A stretch of 64,000 bases of DNA from Thalassorhabdus alkalitolerans (GTDB taxonomy: Bacteria > Bacillota > Bacilli > Bacillales > Marinococcaceae): NCBI RefSeq assembly GCF_042656585.1, contig NZ_JBHSPG010000023.1; one strand, 5' to 3'. The translations under genes were made by a program, and so were the position numbers. Positions 44,909 to 52,804 of this stretch are shown here, piece by piece. Below the pieces are notes generated by a model, which saw only the letters and a program-made list of their open reading frames with translations, was not told the origin of the DNA and made no database searches. Every line of letters starts with the position of its first letter. The first letter of the stretch is position 1.

Positions 44909-45223
44909 ATGAGCAAAGTTCTTACTATTAAAGTGTACGGTGCCGAAAAGAAATGTCCAAGCTGTATTAATATGCCTTCTGCATTGGAGACGAAAGAGTG
45001 GCTTGAAGCTGCTTTAACAAGGAAGTACCCGGAGCGGGACTTTGAATTTTTCTATGTTGACATTGAAAACCCTGGGGAAGGGATAGACAAAGAAGTCGCA
45101 AAGCAGATTTTTGAAAATGACTTATTGTACCCTTTAGTAACAATTGAAAATGAAATTGTTGCAGAAGGGGATCCACGATTAAACCGAATTTCTAAAAAGA
45201 TCGAAGAGCTGTACCAGTCCTAA
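44909..45223 (+). CDS. yuzD: YuzD, DUF1462 protein
   Basis: A 104-residue thioredoxin-like protein of the DUF1462/YuzD family: IKVYGAEKKCPSCINMPSALETKEWLEA, FFYVDIENP, LYPLVTIENEIVAEGDPRL. A CPSC redox motif is near residue 15. Function unknown; a disulfide-handling role is plausible. ATG 44909 follows GAGGGG. Confidence 0.85.
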   Translation: MSKVLTIKVYGAEKKCPSCINMPSALETKEWLEAALTRKYPERDFEFFYVDIENPGEGIDKEVAKQIFENDLLYPLVTIENEIVAEGDPRLNRISKKIEELYQS

Positions 45224-45261
45224 AGTAAAAAAGACATGGCAGAGAAGCCATGTCTTACTTT
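45224..45261. terminator. Bidirectional terminator, yuzD / yutJ
   Basis: AAAGTAA...AAGACATGGC and GCCATGTCTTACTTT arms. Confidence 0.82.
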
Positions 45262-45282
45262 ATCCCACTAAACCAGGCTTGA

Positions 45283-46356
45283 TTATACTCCGGAGTGATG
45301 CTTATACATCCAGAGAACACCGCTTTTTAACAGACGCGCAACTCTTCCGGTTACTGCAGCCTTATCACCCATAAGCCCAAATCCATGCTTTTTCCCCAGG
45401 GAGCCTAAAACCCCTTTTAGTTTGATAGTTGGCAAGGTTTCAGGGATGGACTCATTGTTCCATCTCTTTTTCAGTACCATGGCAATCTGTTCTCCCTGGC
45501 CTTCAGCAAGCTGGGCGCTTGGGGCATGAGGGAGGCTTGCACAGTCTCCTACCACAAAGACGTTTTCATCCTGTGGCAAGTGATGATGTGGTGTTAAAAC
45601 AACTCTTCCCGATTTATCCTTTTCAGTGTCAAGCTCACGTACAACCTTACCAGGCTGAATGCCGGCAGTCCATATAATGGCCTGGGACTCAATCCGGTCC
45701 TCATGATTGTATAACGCTCCTTGTTCAACGCGAGTAATGTTAGAGTTACTAATAACCTCCACATCATGTTTAATAAACCAATTTTGCACATAAGTACTTA
45801 GACGTTGAGGGAACATAGGAAGAATTGTATCGCCCCGGTCAAACAATTTAATATTTAAGTCGGAACGGCTCTCACGCAACTCACTCGCAAGTTCTACTCC
45901 GCTTAATCCTGCACCGACAATGGACACATCAGATCGTGGAGGAAGATTACTCAGAGCTTCGTAAGTTCTCCGCGTTTCCTCCATACTTTGGATGCTGTAT
46001 GTATAGTCCTCTGCGCCAGGAACACCGTGATATTTATCTTCACTTCCAACGCCAATAATTAAGTAATCATATTCCAGCGTATCATCGCCCTCAAAGTGTA
46101 GGACTCTGTTCTGAAGGTCAATGGATTCAACAGTGCCATAGTGGAGGTTGAGCCGTTCGTGATCTGGAAAAGGCACACGTATCTCCTGGTCCGATTCAGT
46201 ACCCGCTGCCAAGGCATAATATTCGGTCTTCATACAGTGATACGGCAGTTTATCTATTAAAATTAATTCTACATCGTCAGGTAAATCATTTGGTAATAAC
46301 CGTTGCATTATTCTCATTCCACCATAGCCACCGCCTAAGATGACAAGCTTTTTCAT
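45283..46356 (-). CDS. yutJ: Type II NADH dehydrogenase-like flavoprotein YutJ
   Basis: A 357-residue FAD-dependent oxidoreductase (independent translation product of the fusion frame). FAD-binding VILGGGYGGMRIM at the N-terminus, NAD-binding VSIVGAGLSGVELASEL in the middle and VFVVGDCASLPHAP near residue 280 define the NDH-2 family. It passes electrons from NADH to quinone or another acceptor at the membrane. The place between yuzD and yuzB matches B. subtilis yutJ. Confidence 0.88.
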   Translation of the reverse strand: MKKLVILGGGYGGMRIMQRLLPNDLPDDVELILIDKLPYHCMKTEYYALAAGTESDQEIRVPFPDHERLNLHYGTVESIDLQNRVLHFEGDDTLEYDYLIIGVGSEDKYHGVPGAEDYTYSIQSMEETRRTYEALSNLPPRSDVSIVGAGLSGVELASELRESRSDLNIKLFDRGDTILPMFPQRLSTYVQNWFIKHDVEVISNSNITRVEQGALYNHEDRIESQAIIWTAGIQPGKVVRELDTEKDKSGRVVLTPHHHLPQDENVFVVGDCASLPHAPSAQLAEGQGEQIAMVLKKRWNNESIPETLPTIKLKGVLGSLGKKHGFGLMGDKAAVTGRVARLLKSGVLWMYKHHSGV

Positions 46357-46926
46357 AGACTGAACTCCCCTTTTCTCTGTAATGGCTTTTAAACTTGTTT
46401 GCATAAAGGGAATAAGCTGATTCAGAAACTTTTCCCTTGTAGGCTCTTCACATGTCGCTAAATGATAATAAAAATGACTATTAATAATATGGCTCCATCT
46501 CGACACGTTTATGGAGGTGTTTAATTCTCCGCGTTTCATTCCCTGCTCAAGAAGCTGTTCCCATCTTCTCAATAATAACGAATCGCTTTCCACAACGTGT
46601 CTCCAGACTTGCCGGGTCAGTACTGGATTTATATTATAATCCCCTAATAAATAATTTAGATGAGCCCTTATTTGAGAGGATAAGGACATACGGTACAATC
46701 CGTACCTATGTATATATTGATCCACCTGATCGAGGCGCTGCTCTGCCAAAGCCTGCATTACTGATTCTTTAGTTGGAAAATGGTTAAAGAAGGTGCCTTT
46801 TGCCACCTCTGCTGCTTCCGTGATTTCCTGGACGGTTGTTTGCTCGAAACCCTTCTCACGAAAAAGATTCACAGCTTCTTTAATTATTTTCTTTCTTGTC
46901 TGTTCTTTTTTCTCCGAACGTTTCAT
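45283..46926 (-). CDS. In-frame fusion ORF: TetR-type regulator + NDH-2-like oxidoreductase
   Basis: One uninterrupted 547-residue frame encodes a TetR protein (about residues 1-190; HTH in KEAVNLFREKGFEQTTVQEI and AKGTFFNHFPTKES) followed without a stop by a complete YutJ-like flavoprotein. An internal ATG at 46356 has GGGGAG eight bases upstream, so the second part can also be made alone. In the +1 frame a TGA overlaps that ATG (CTATGA), the usual layout of two coupled genes, so a one-base slip late in the regulator, real or from sequencing, could have produced the fusion. Start 46926 follows GGAGAG. Both readings must be kept open. Confidence 0.7.
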   Translation of the reverse strand: MKRSEKKEQTRKKIIKEAVNLFREKGFEQTTVQEITEAAEVAKGTFFNHFPTKESVMQALAEQRLDQVDQYIHRYGLYRMSLSSQIRAHLNYLLGDYNINPVLTRQVWRHVVESDSLLLRRWEQLLEQGMKRGELNTSINVSRWSHIINSHFYYHLATCEEPTREKFLNQLIPFMQTSLKAITEKRGVQSMKKLVILGGGYGGMRIMQRLLPNDLPDDVELILIDKLPYHCMKTEYYALAAGTESDQEIRVPFPDHERLNLHYGTVESIDLQNRVLHFEGDDTLEYDYLIIGVGSEDKYHGVPGAEDYTYSIQSMEETRRTYEALSNLPPRSDVSIVGAGLSGVELASELRESRSDLNIKLFDRGDTILPMFPQRLSTYVQNWFIKHDVEVISNSNITRVEQGALYNHEDRIESQAIIWTAGIQPGKVVRELDTEKDKSGRVVLTPHHHLPQDENVFVVGDCASLPHAPSAQLAEGQGEQIAMVLKKRWNNESIPETLPTIKLKGVLGSLGKKHGFGLMGDKAAVTGRVARLLKSGVLWMYKHHSGV

Positions 46927-47257
46927 TGGTATATCTCTCCATTCCCATTCCAGGCAAAAATAAAAAGGAAAACGGTAAAATTTTTGAGGCGTTTTCACAA
47001 AAAGCCTAAAAGGTATGTTGAGGTAAAAAATAAATGATTTCAGTTCCAGTCTTTATTCCCAATCCTTCTTGCTATGTAAAAAGTGACCTTAGTCAGTTAA
47101 ATTATAACGATTTTATGTCAATTTTACAACAAACTTCGTAACTTCTTGCTCCTTAGATTCTTACGTCTTCTTCAAATTAAGGAAAAGGAGAGATGGATTG
47201 ACTTATTCTTGACCTAAGGGTAGGATAATTTGAGAGTAGTAAAGAGGTGAGTATAAA
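46927..47257. other. Divergent promoter region of tetR-yutJ and yuzB
   Basis: No gene is seen. The region contains an operator-like palindrome at 47082-47097 and AT-rich promoter sequence on both sides. Confidence 0.5.
47082..47097. promoter_or_regulatory. TetR-type operator-like palindrome
   Basis: AGTGACCTTAGTCAGT, with TGAC-C-TTA-GTCA symmetry, lies about 155 bases upstream of the tetR-type start at 46926 and next to a TTATAA stretch. It could be the regulator's own site. Confidence 0.4.
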
Positions 47258-47494
47258 TTGAGACCAATTATAGAATTTTGTTTAAGTAATTTGGCCAGCG
47301 GTACTCATAAGGCGATGGAAGAGCTGGAAAAGGACCCTAACCTTGATATTATAGAATACGGCTGTCTTGGAAACTGTGGACAATGTGCAATGGACATGTT
47401 TGCTTTAGTGAATGGAGAAGTAGTGACAGGAGAAAGCACTACTGAATTAGTCCAAAATGTTTACCAGTATTTAGAGGAAAATCCAATGTTTTAA
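47258..47494 (+). CDS. yuzB: YuzB, DUF1450 protein
   Basis: A 78-residue protein of the YuzB family with several cysteines: EFCLSNL, and EYGCLGNCGQCAMDMFALVNGE. The Cys pattern suggests metal or Fe-S binding; function is unknown. A TTG start at 47258 follows GAGGTGA. Located between yutJ and dapF as in B. subtilis. Confidence 0.86.
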   Translation: MRPIIEFCLSNLASGTHKAMEELEKDPNLDIIEYGCLGNCGQCAMDMFALVNGEVVTGESTTELVQNVYQYLEENPMF

Positions 47495-47498
47495 TTTA

Positions 47499-47530
47499 GG
47501 CGCCCTTCGTATAAGAAGGCGCTTTTTTTT
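47499..47530 (+). terminator. Terminator of yuzB
   Basis: GCGCCCTTC / GAAGGCGC stem, GTATAA loop, T-run. Confidence 0.9.
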
Positions 47531-47685
47531 GACAAAGTTCCTCTTTATGCTGCAAAACAGGCGTTCAGCGACAGGGTAAGCAAAAAATACGGAAATTAGT
47601 ATGGAATTACTCTAAGCACCGGCGCTTCCCCTGTTGGCACAGTTTATTTTCTCCGTTATACTTTCAAGAAAAGGAGGGCAGGAAG

Positions 47686-47925
47686 ATGAAGCTGATACCT
47701 TTTGAAAATACGTGGCCTTATGACAAAATGATGGAGGATATTTATCTTCATGAGTGCCCTTATTGTCACCAGCACAACGTCCTCACCCATATGAGTGAAG
47801 AGGATTTAGAACGGGCAAAAGAGGAAATCAAAACAAACATGGTTCTGCCATGCTGTCATACAAAAATGATTATCCTGAAAGCGGATGAGGATTATTTCTG
47901 GACAACTGACCACTTGCGGAAATGA
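47686..47925 (+). CDS. Small CxxC protein upstream of dapF
   Basis: A 79-residue protein with HECPYCHQHNV near residue 24 and VLPCCHTKM near residue 55, four to five cysteines/histidines that could bind zinc. I do not recognise a function. AAGGAGGG precedes the ATG. Its stop lies nine bases before the dapF start, so the two are co-transcribed. Confidence 0.72.
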   Translation: MKLIPFENTWPYDKMMEDIYLHECPYCHQHNVLTHMSEEDLERAKEEIKTNMVLPCCHTKMIILKADEDYFWTTDHLRK

Positions 47926-47934
47926 GGAATGAAG

Positions 47935-48786
47935 ATGAAATTTACAAAGATGCACGGGCTGGGAAACAGTTATATTTATGTAGATCTTTTTGAAGAGGAA
48001 CTGGAGGAGGATAAGCTTTCTTACCTTGCCATTGCAGTTGCTGATAAAAATAAAGGCATCGGTTCAGACGGTTTGATACTGGTTGGCCCCTCTGAGAGTG
48101 CAGATGTGAAAATGCGAATATTTAATGCTGATGGATCCGAAGCCAGAAATTGTGGAAATGGCTTAAGATGTGTAGCTAAGTTTGCCTTTGAAAAAGGCTA
48201 TGTAAGTGAAGAGCAATTCACGATAGAAACGTTAGGAGGTCTTGTTAATGCTGAAGTTCATCAAAAAGACGGAACGGTGGAGTTAGTAACGATTAACATG
48301 GGACCTCCCCGTCTGAAAAAGAAGGATCTTCCTATGACAGGTAATCCTGAAGAAGAAACGATCAATGAAGAAGTAGAGGTTATGGGCAGGAAAGTGTACA
48401 TGACAGGCGTGTCCATGGGAAATCCTCATGCCGTCTTTTTTGTGGATGACATTAATGAAGCTCCTGTTGAAACAATTGGACCAGCCCTTGAAAAGGACTC
48501 CATGTTCCCGGAATGGGCAAACATTGAATTTGTAGAACAAGTGAGTGAAAATGAGATCCATTTCAGGGTATGGGAAAGAGGATCCGGTATTACACAGGCC
48601 TGCGGCACCGGGGCATGTGCAGCTGTCGTTGCTTCCGTCTTAAATGGTAAATCTAAAAAAGGAGAAGAAGTAACTGTGCATCTTTTGGGCGGTGATCTCC
48701 AAATAACCTGGGCGGAGGACGGACACATCCTGATGACAGGACCCGCGGTTACAGTGTGTGAGGGAACTTATAGTACAGCTATTTAA
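47935..48786 (+). CDS. dapF: Diaminopimelate epimerase
   Basis: A 283-residue epimerase that converts LL- to meso-diaminopimelate for lysine and cell wall synthesis. The catalytic cysteines are Cys73 in ARNCGNGLRC and the Cys in TQACGTGACAAV near residue 220. ATG 47935 is preferred over 47929 because GAGG lies seven bases upstream, inside the end of the preceding gene. Confidence 0.96.
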   Translation: MKFTKMHGLGNSYIYVDLFEEELEEDKLSYLAIAVADKNKGIGSDGLILVGPSESADVKMRIFNADGSEARNCGNGLRCVAKFAFEKGYVSEEQFTIETLGGLVNAEVHQKDGTVELVTINMGPPRLKKKDLPMTGNPEEETINEEVEVMGRKVYMTGVSMGNPHAVFFVDDINEAPVETIGPALEKDSMFPEWANIEFVEQVSENEIHFRVWERGSGITQACGTGACAAVVASVLNGKSKKGEEVTVHLLGGDLQITWAEDGHILMTGPAVTVCEGTYSTAI

Positions 48787-48790
48787 AAAG

Positions 48791-48818
48791 GACGCTGCAT
48801 AAGCAGCGTTCTTTTTTT
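48791..48818 (+). terminator. Terminator of dapF
   Basis: GACGCTGC / GCAGCGTTC stem, ATAA loop, T-run. Confidence 0.9.
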
Positions 48819-48907
48819 GGCTGCTCTCTTCAGAACTAATAATACGAGCCGAAAAGAAAGTCGTACATATGGTTAGTAAGCAGCTGGGTATTATCCCCCC
48901 CGGTATT

Positions 48908-48950
48908 AAAAAGAGGGCGACCCATAAGATAAACTTTAGGGACACCCTCG
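48908..48950 (-). terminator. Terminator of mqnE
   Basis: On the minus strand, GAGGGTGTCCC / GGGTCGCCCTC arms followed by TTTTT. Confidence 0.8.
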
Positions 48951-48956
48951 ATAGGC

Positions 48957-50051
48957 TTAATATTCTTTAATCACATTATAGAAGGTATCACGTTCAATCG
49001 GCTTTTTGTTGGCCCCTTTAATGAAGTGAACCAGTTCTTTTCTTGTTAGTCCTTGAGACGTTAACGCTCCTACAGAATGAGAAATACGTTCTTCAATTAA
49101 TGTTCCGTGTATATCATCAGCTCCGAAGGTAAGAGCCATCTGAGTAAGCTGTGGACCAATGTTGATCCAGTACGCTTTAATGTGGTCAAAGTTATCAAGC
49201 ATTAAACGGGAAATAGCAACGGTTCTCATATCATCAAAAGCAGTGGTTCTTCTTGTCCAGCTGGCATTCACTGTTCTTGGCTGCATGGCAAGAGGAATAA
49301 ACACCATAAAGCCATTGGTTTTGTCTTGAAGCTGGCGCAGACGGTCCATGTGAATCAAGCGTTCTTCAAAGGACTCAATAGAGCCGTATAACATAGTTGC
49401 ATGAGTTTTCATTCCGAGTTCATGAGCAATCTCATGGGCCTCCAGCCACTGGTCAGTGGATGCCTTGTCAGGGCTCATTTTTGCACGGTAACGCTCCGTG
49501 AGGATTTCTGCTCCTCCTCCTGGAAGTGTATCTAAGCCGGCCTTTTGTAATTCCTGAAGAACTTCACGCATTGAGAGACCGGAAATTCGTGAGAAAAACT
49601 CAATTTCAGCACCTGTATAAGCTTTGATGGCTGCCTGAGGGTAATGTTTTTTAAGAGACCTTATGGTGTCAAGATAATAATCAAAACCGACTTCGGTGTT
49701 GTGACCTCCGACAATATGAAACTCTTGAATATTGTCGTTCCACCGTTCCTCCACATACTTAAGTAAGGCTTCTTCATCCATTGTATAAGCGCCTTCCTGT
49801 CCAGGTTTGCGCTTAAACCCGCAAAAACCGCAATTAGCTTCGCAAACATTGGTCGGGTTAATGTACATATTTTCAATAAAGTAGACGTTGTTTCCGTTTT
49901 TCTTTTCTGTTACCTGGTTTGCAAGCTGAGCTACTCCAAGCAGGTCTGGAGTATCGTATAAGTAAAGGCCATCTTCTATAGATAAGCGTTCACCACTATG
50001 AACTTTATCGGCAATTTCTTTCAAGTTGGTATCATTGAGGATGAGAGACAT
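48957..50051 (-). CDS. mqnE: Aminofutalosine synthase (radical SAM)
   Basis: A 364-residue radical-SAM enzyme of the futalosine menaquinone pathway. It has CX3CX2C in NVCEANCGFCGF, FHIVGGHN, IKAYTGAEIEFFS, DTLPGGGAEIL and THATMLYGSIES, the MqnE rather than MqnC pattern (MqnC normally lacks the KAYT/GAE pair in this form). It joins a chorismate-derived precursor to SAM's adenosyl group. Start 50051 follows GGAGG by six bases; a 41-residue hydrophobic extension is open but unlikely. No other mqn gene is nearby. Confidence 0.86.
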   Translation of the reverse strand: MSLILNDTNLKEIADKVHSGERLSIEDGLYLYDTPDLLGVAQLANQVTEKKNGNNVYFIENMYINPTNVCEANCGFCGFKRKPGQEGAYTMDEEALLKYVEERWNDNIQEFHIVGGHNTEVGFDYYLDTIRSLKKHYPQAAIKAYTGAEIEFFSRISGLSMREVLQELQKAGLDTLPGGGAEILTERYRAKMSPDKASTDQWLEAHEIAHELGMKTHATMLYGSIESFEERLIHMDRLRQLQDKTNGFMVFIPLAMQPRTVNASWTRRTTAFDDMRTVAISRLMLDNFDHIKAYWINIGPQLTQMALTFGADDIHGTLIEERISHSVGALTSQGLTRKELVHFIKGANKKPIERDTFYNVIKEY

Positions 50052-50353
50052 GATAAACCTCCGTTTTAAATAAAATAAAAAAGATATATTCTTATGCAAT
50101 GTATAGAGATAATAAATAAGGTATATAACAATGAGATAGTATAATAAGATGTATAAACACATTATACATTTCAAGGCAGGGAAATAAAAGAGAGATGAGT
50201 AGAGATACGAAATATTACTTTATGGAAATTCGTAAAAACAAACGTCTCCTTCCCAATTTTATAATTGTACTTTTATGGAAATTAATATAAAATTAGTGTA
50301 TTAGTGGATAACTTTGTTAACAGAAAGGAAGATTAATGAAGGGGTGAGAGTAG
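50052..50353. other. Divergent AT-rich region between mqnE and spo0E-like gene
   Basis: No gene is seen. It contains the palindrome at 50149-50169 and a repeated CTTTATGGAAATT / CTTTTATGGAAATT motif about 60 bases apart (near 50217 and 50271). Confidence 0.5.
50149..50169. promoter_or_regulatory. Palindrome upstream of mqnE
   Basis: ATGTATAA-ACACA-TTATACAT, perfect eight-base arms. It lies about 100 bases upstream of mqnE and could be an operator. Confidence 0.5.
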
Positions 50354-50560
50354 ATGAAAGAAAAAGCCAGTTACGAAAAGCAACAAGTTCAATTGGAAAA
50401 GTTGCGTGAGAAGATGGTGAGCGCTGCTCTTACACATGGAATTCATCACCCCATTGTTCTTCATTACAGCAAACAAGTTGATGCAAAGCACAATCTGCTG
50501 ATGGAAATGGCAAAAGAACAAAAAGTAAATTCAAATTTAACTGATTGTCAGATGGTATAA
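50354..50560 (+). CDS. Spo0E-like sporulation regulatory protein
   Basis: A 68-residue protein with the Spo0E pattern: LEKLREKMVSAALTHGIHHPIVLHYSKQVD (two parts), where the SKQVD segment matches the SQELD motif of Spo0E phosphatases. These proteins remove phosphate from Spo0A and delay sporulation. The motif is slightly divergent (Gln-Val for Glu-Leu), so activity is likely but not certain. GGGTGAG precedes the ATG. Confidence 0.78.
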   Translation: MKEKASYEKQQVQLEKLREKMVSAALTHGIHHPIVLHYSKQVDAKHNLLMEMAKEQKVNSNLTDCQMV

Positions 50561-50683
50561 ATCGTTTGGGTTGAATCTGTTATCTAAAAACGATACACTT
50601 ACCTTAATCATATATGTGTTAAGAACTTTGGTTTTCAAAGCTTGCAGTAAAAGCAGCTGGAAATCCTTAAAGGAGGGTATCCA

Positions 50684-51034
50684 TTGATTAATATTTCAGA
50701 AGCAGCAATTAACCGTGTTAAGCAAATGATGGAAGAAGAAGGCGAAAGCCTGAAGCTCCGCATCGGTGTTAAAGGTGGCGGATGCAGCGGTTTATCTTAT
50801 GGAATGGGTTTTGACAATGAAGCCCAAGAAGGAGATACTGAGCTTGAAATTGATGGCTTGCAAGTACTTGTAGATGAAGAAAGCGCGCCTGTTATTAAAG
50901 GCTTGCAGATTGATTATAAAGAAAACATGATGGGCGGCGGATTTACAATAGATAATCCTAACGCCATAGCAAGCTGCGGCTGTGGAAGTTCTTTCCGGAC
51001 AGCTGCTAACGCGGGCACACCTGAAGATTGCTAA
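50684..51034 (+). CDS. yutM: A-type Fe-S carrier YutM (IscA/SufA/ErpA family)
   Basis: A 116-residue HesB/IscA-family protein with the three conserved cysteines in KGGGCSGLSYGMGF and ASCGCGSSF. It delivers Fe-S clusters to target enzymes downstream of the SUF system. TTG 50684 is the start, with AAGGAGGG just upstream; the product begins MINISEAA as relatives do. Confidence 0.93.
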   Translation: MINISEAAINRVKQMMEEEGESLKLRIGVKGGGCSGLSYGMGFDNEAQEGDTELEIDGLQVLVDEESAPVIKGLQIDYKENMMGGGFTIDNPNAIASCGCGSSFRTAANAGTPEDC

Positions 51035-51065
51035 ATATGGTGTGAAGATGAGGCAAAAGAGATCT

Positions 51066-51106
51066 GAAGCCTTTCAGCAGAACAGTTCTGTTGAAAGGCT
51101 TTTTTA
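51066..51106 (+). terminator. Terminator of yutM
   Basis: GAAGCCTTTCAGCAGAAC / GTTGAAAGGCTTTTTT arms with a T-run. Confidence 0.86.
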
Positions 51107-51165
51107 CTATGTATGGTTGAGAAATTAACTGTTTAACTAAATTGTGAAGACAAGGAGGGGTAGAT

Positions 51166-51360
51166 GTGAACGAACAGGAAGCAAAAGAAGAGCTAGAGAA
51201 AATGCGGACAGGTGAGAAGGAAGAACTTTTAGTTACAAAGGAACATTTTCTGTCATTTAGAGAAGTCCTGGTAGCTCAGGATGACTTTCAGGCATTTCGT
51301 GGAAGAGCCGGGCACTACGGGAAAGTCATTTATACATATGAGCCTGGATGGACAAAATAA
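51166..51360 (+). CDS. Small acidic/basic protein, function unknown
   Basis: A 64-residue protein rich in Glu and Lys in its first half and ending GHYGKVIYTYEPGWTK. I do not recognise it, but it has a strong AAGGAGGGG site before the GTG at 51166 and its own terminator. Probably a conserved Bacillaceae hypothetical. Confidence 0.6.
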   Translation: MNEQEAKEELEKMRTGEKEELLVTKEHFLSFREVLVAQDDFQAFRGRAGHYGKVIYTYEPGWTK

Positions 51361-51395
51361 AGGATCCCGCTTTAAGGCGGAATCCTTTATTTTAT
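51359..51395. terminator. Bidirectional terminator
   Basis: AAAGGAT-C-CCGC / GGCGG-A-ATCCTTT stem with A- and T-runs, between the small gene and convergent yumC. Confidence 0.82.
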
Positions 51396-52385
51396 TTAGA
51401 ACATATGTGAACTGTGTCCAGGCTGAACCTTAGCCCCTGGATCCATATATGCTTTAGCGTTGTTGACTGCTGTGGGAGCTTCTCCAAAGCCGGAAGCAAT
51501 AAGTTTGACTTTCCCATCATATGTCGTCACGTCTCCTGCAGCGTATATTCCTTTAAGGTTTGTTTCCATTTTAGTATTAACTTTAATGGCATTCTTTTCG
51601 ATTTCTAAGCCCCATTCTTTAATTGGGCCGAGAGAAGAAATAAAACCAAAATTAACGATCAAAACGTCAACATCTACAGTTTGTTCTCTGTCTCCTTTAA
51701 CTTCTTTTAAGACAACCTGGTTGACTTTGCCTCCTTTTCCCTTAAGCTCTTTAATAGCAAATGGCGTTAAAATATTAACTCCAGAGTTTTCGAGCTCCTG
51801 AACACTATGTTCATGGGCGCGGAATTTGCTTCTGCGGTGAACAAGAGTAACGTCAGCAATCGGATCGAGCATATTAGCCCAGTCAACAGCAGAGTCTCCT
51901 CCGCCGCAAATCATTACTTTTTGACCTGCGAACTTCTTAATATCCTGGACGAAGTAATGAAGATTGGATCCTTCATATTCTTCAGCCCCATCAACTTCAA
52001 GCTTTCTTGGCTTGAACGCTCCCACCCCTGCGGTAATGATGATAGTACGAGTGTGATGGATTTCTTTATCTGTTTTCACTTTGTATGTCTTATCGCCAAG
52101 CTGTTCCACGTCTTCTACTGCTTGTTCAAGGACGACTGTAGGATTAAATGGATTCATTTGGGCAATAAGGTTATCCACAAGTTCCTGTGCACGGACTTTT
52201 GGGAAGCCGGCAACATCGTAAATATATTTTTCTGGATAAAGAGCCGACAGCTGACCGCCTAATTGAGGCATGCTTTCGATAATTTTCACTTTTGCCTGGC
52301 GCATTCCACCGTAGAAAGCTGTAAAGAGTCCTGTTGGCCCGCCTCCTATAATGGTTATATCATATAGTTCCTGATCTTCTTTCAC
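51396..52385 (-). CDS. yumC: Ferredoxin/flavodoxin-NADP+ reductase (TrxR-like)
   Basis: A 329-residue YumC-type flavoprotein. FAD-binding IIGGGPTGLFTAFYGGMRQ, IIESMPQLGGQLSALYPEKYIYDVAGFP, NAD(P)-binding VMICGGGDSAVDWAN and the C-terminal FGEAPTAVNNAKAYMDP are all present. It reduces ferredoxin or flavodoxin with NADPH. GTG 52385 follows GGAGG by eight bases and gives a product starting MKEDQELYDITIIGGG; a GTG three codons earlier is part of the ribosome site. Confidence 0.94.
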   Translation of the reverse strand: MKEDQELYDITIIGGGPTGLFTAFYGGMRQAKVKIIESMPQLGGQLSALYPEKYIYDVAGFPKVRAQELVDNLIAQMNPFNPTVVLEQAVEDVEQLGDKTYKVKTDKEIHHTRTIIITAGVGAFKPRKLEVDGAEEYEGSNLHYFVQDIKKFAGQKVMICGGGDSAVDWANMLDPIADVTLVHRRSKFRAHEHSVQELENSGVNILTPFAIKELKGKGGKVNQVVLKEVKGDREQTVDVDVLIVNFGFISSLGPIKEWGLEIEKNAIKVNTKMETNLKGIYAAGDVTTYDGKVKLIASGFGEAPTAVNNAKAYMDPGAKVQPGHSSHMF

Positions 52386-52676
52386 AATTGCCACCTCCGC
52401 TGACGATTCACAAATCTTTTCTTTCTATTGTCATACTTATTGCCATTATAAGCGTATAGACCTTTTATTAAAAGGAAGACGCACAATAGAAGGCTTAAAA
52501 GAGGAACGATACGATAGAAGTCAAATATGAATGGTTTTAGTGTTAGCACTTGAGAACAAAAAAATTAGAGAATAGTGGAAGTTTAAAAAAACGGTTGAAA
52601 AAAGCCCGAAAAACAAATATCATATTAGGTGTGATTTGTGACCATTTTGCGAAAAATTATCTTTTTGCGCTTTTGT

Positions 52677-52694
52677 ACGTGAAACGATTCACAA
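52677..52694 (-). promoter_or_regulatory. Rex-like operator upstream of yumB
   Basis: On the minus strand, TTGTGA-ATCGTT-TCACGT: ten of twelve positions match TTGTGA-N6-TCACAA, the Rex (NADH sensor) site. It lies about 110 bases before yumB, between divergent yumC and yumB. Confidence 0.55.
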
Positions 52695-52804
52695 GTGCGA
52701 AGGATAAGACTTAAAAAGAGAGATCAACCCTATACTTACATGTAATATGGGCAGAGAGAGCAGAGTAATGAAAATATTCATAGGAAAATGGAGATGTGAT
52801 CAAA

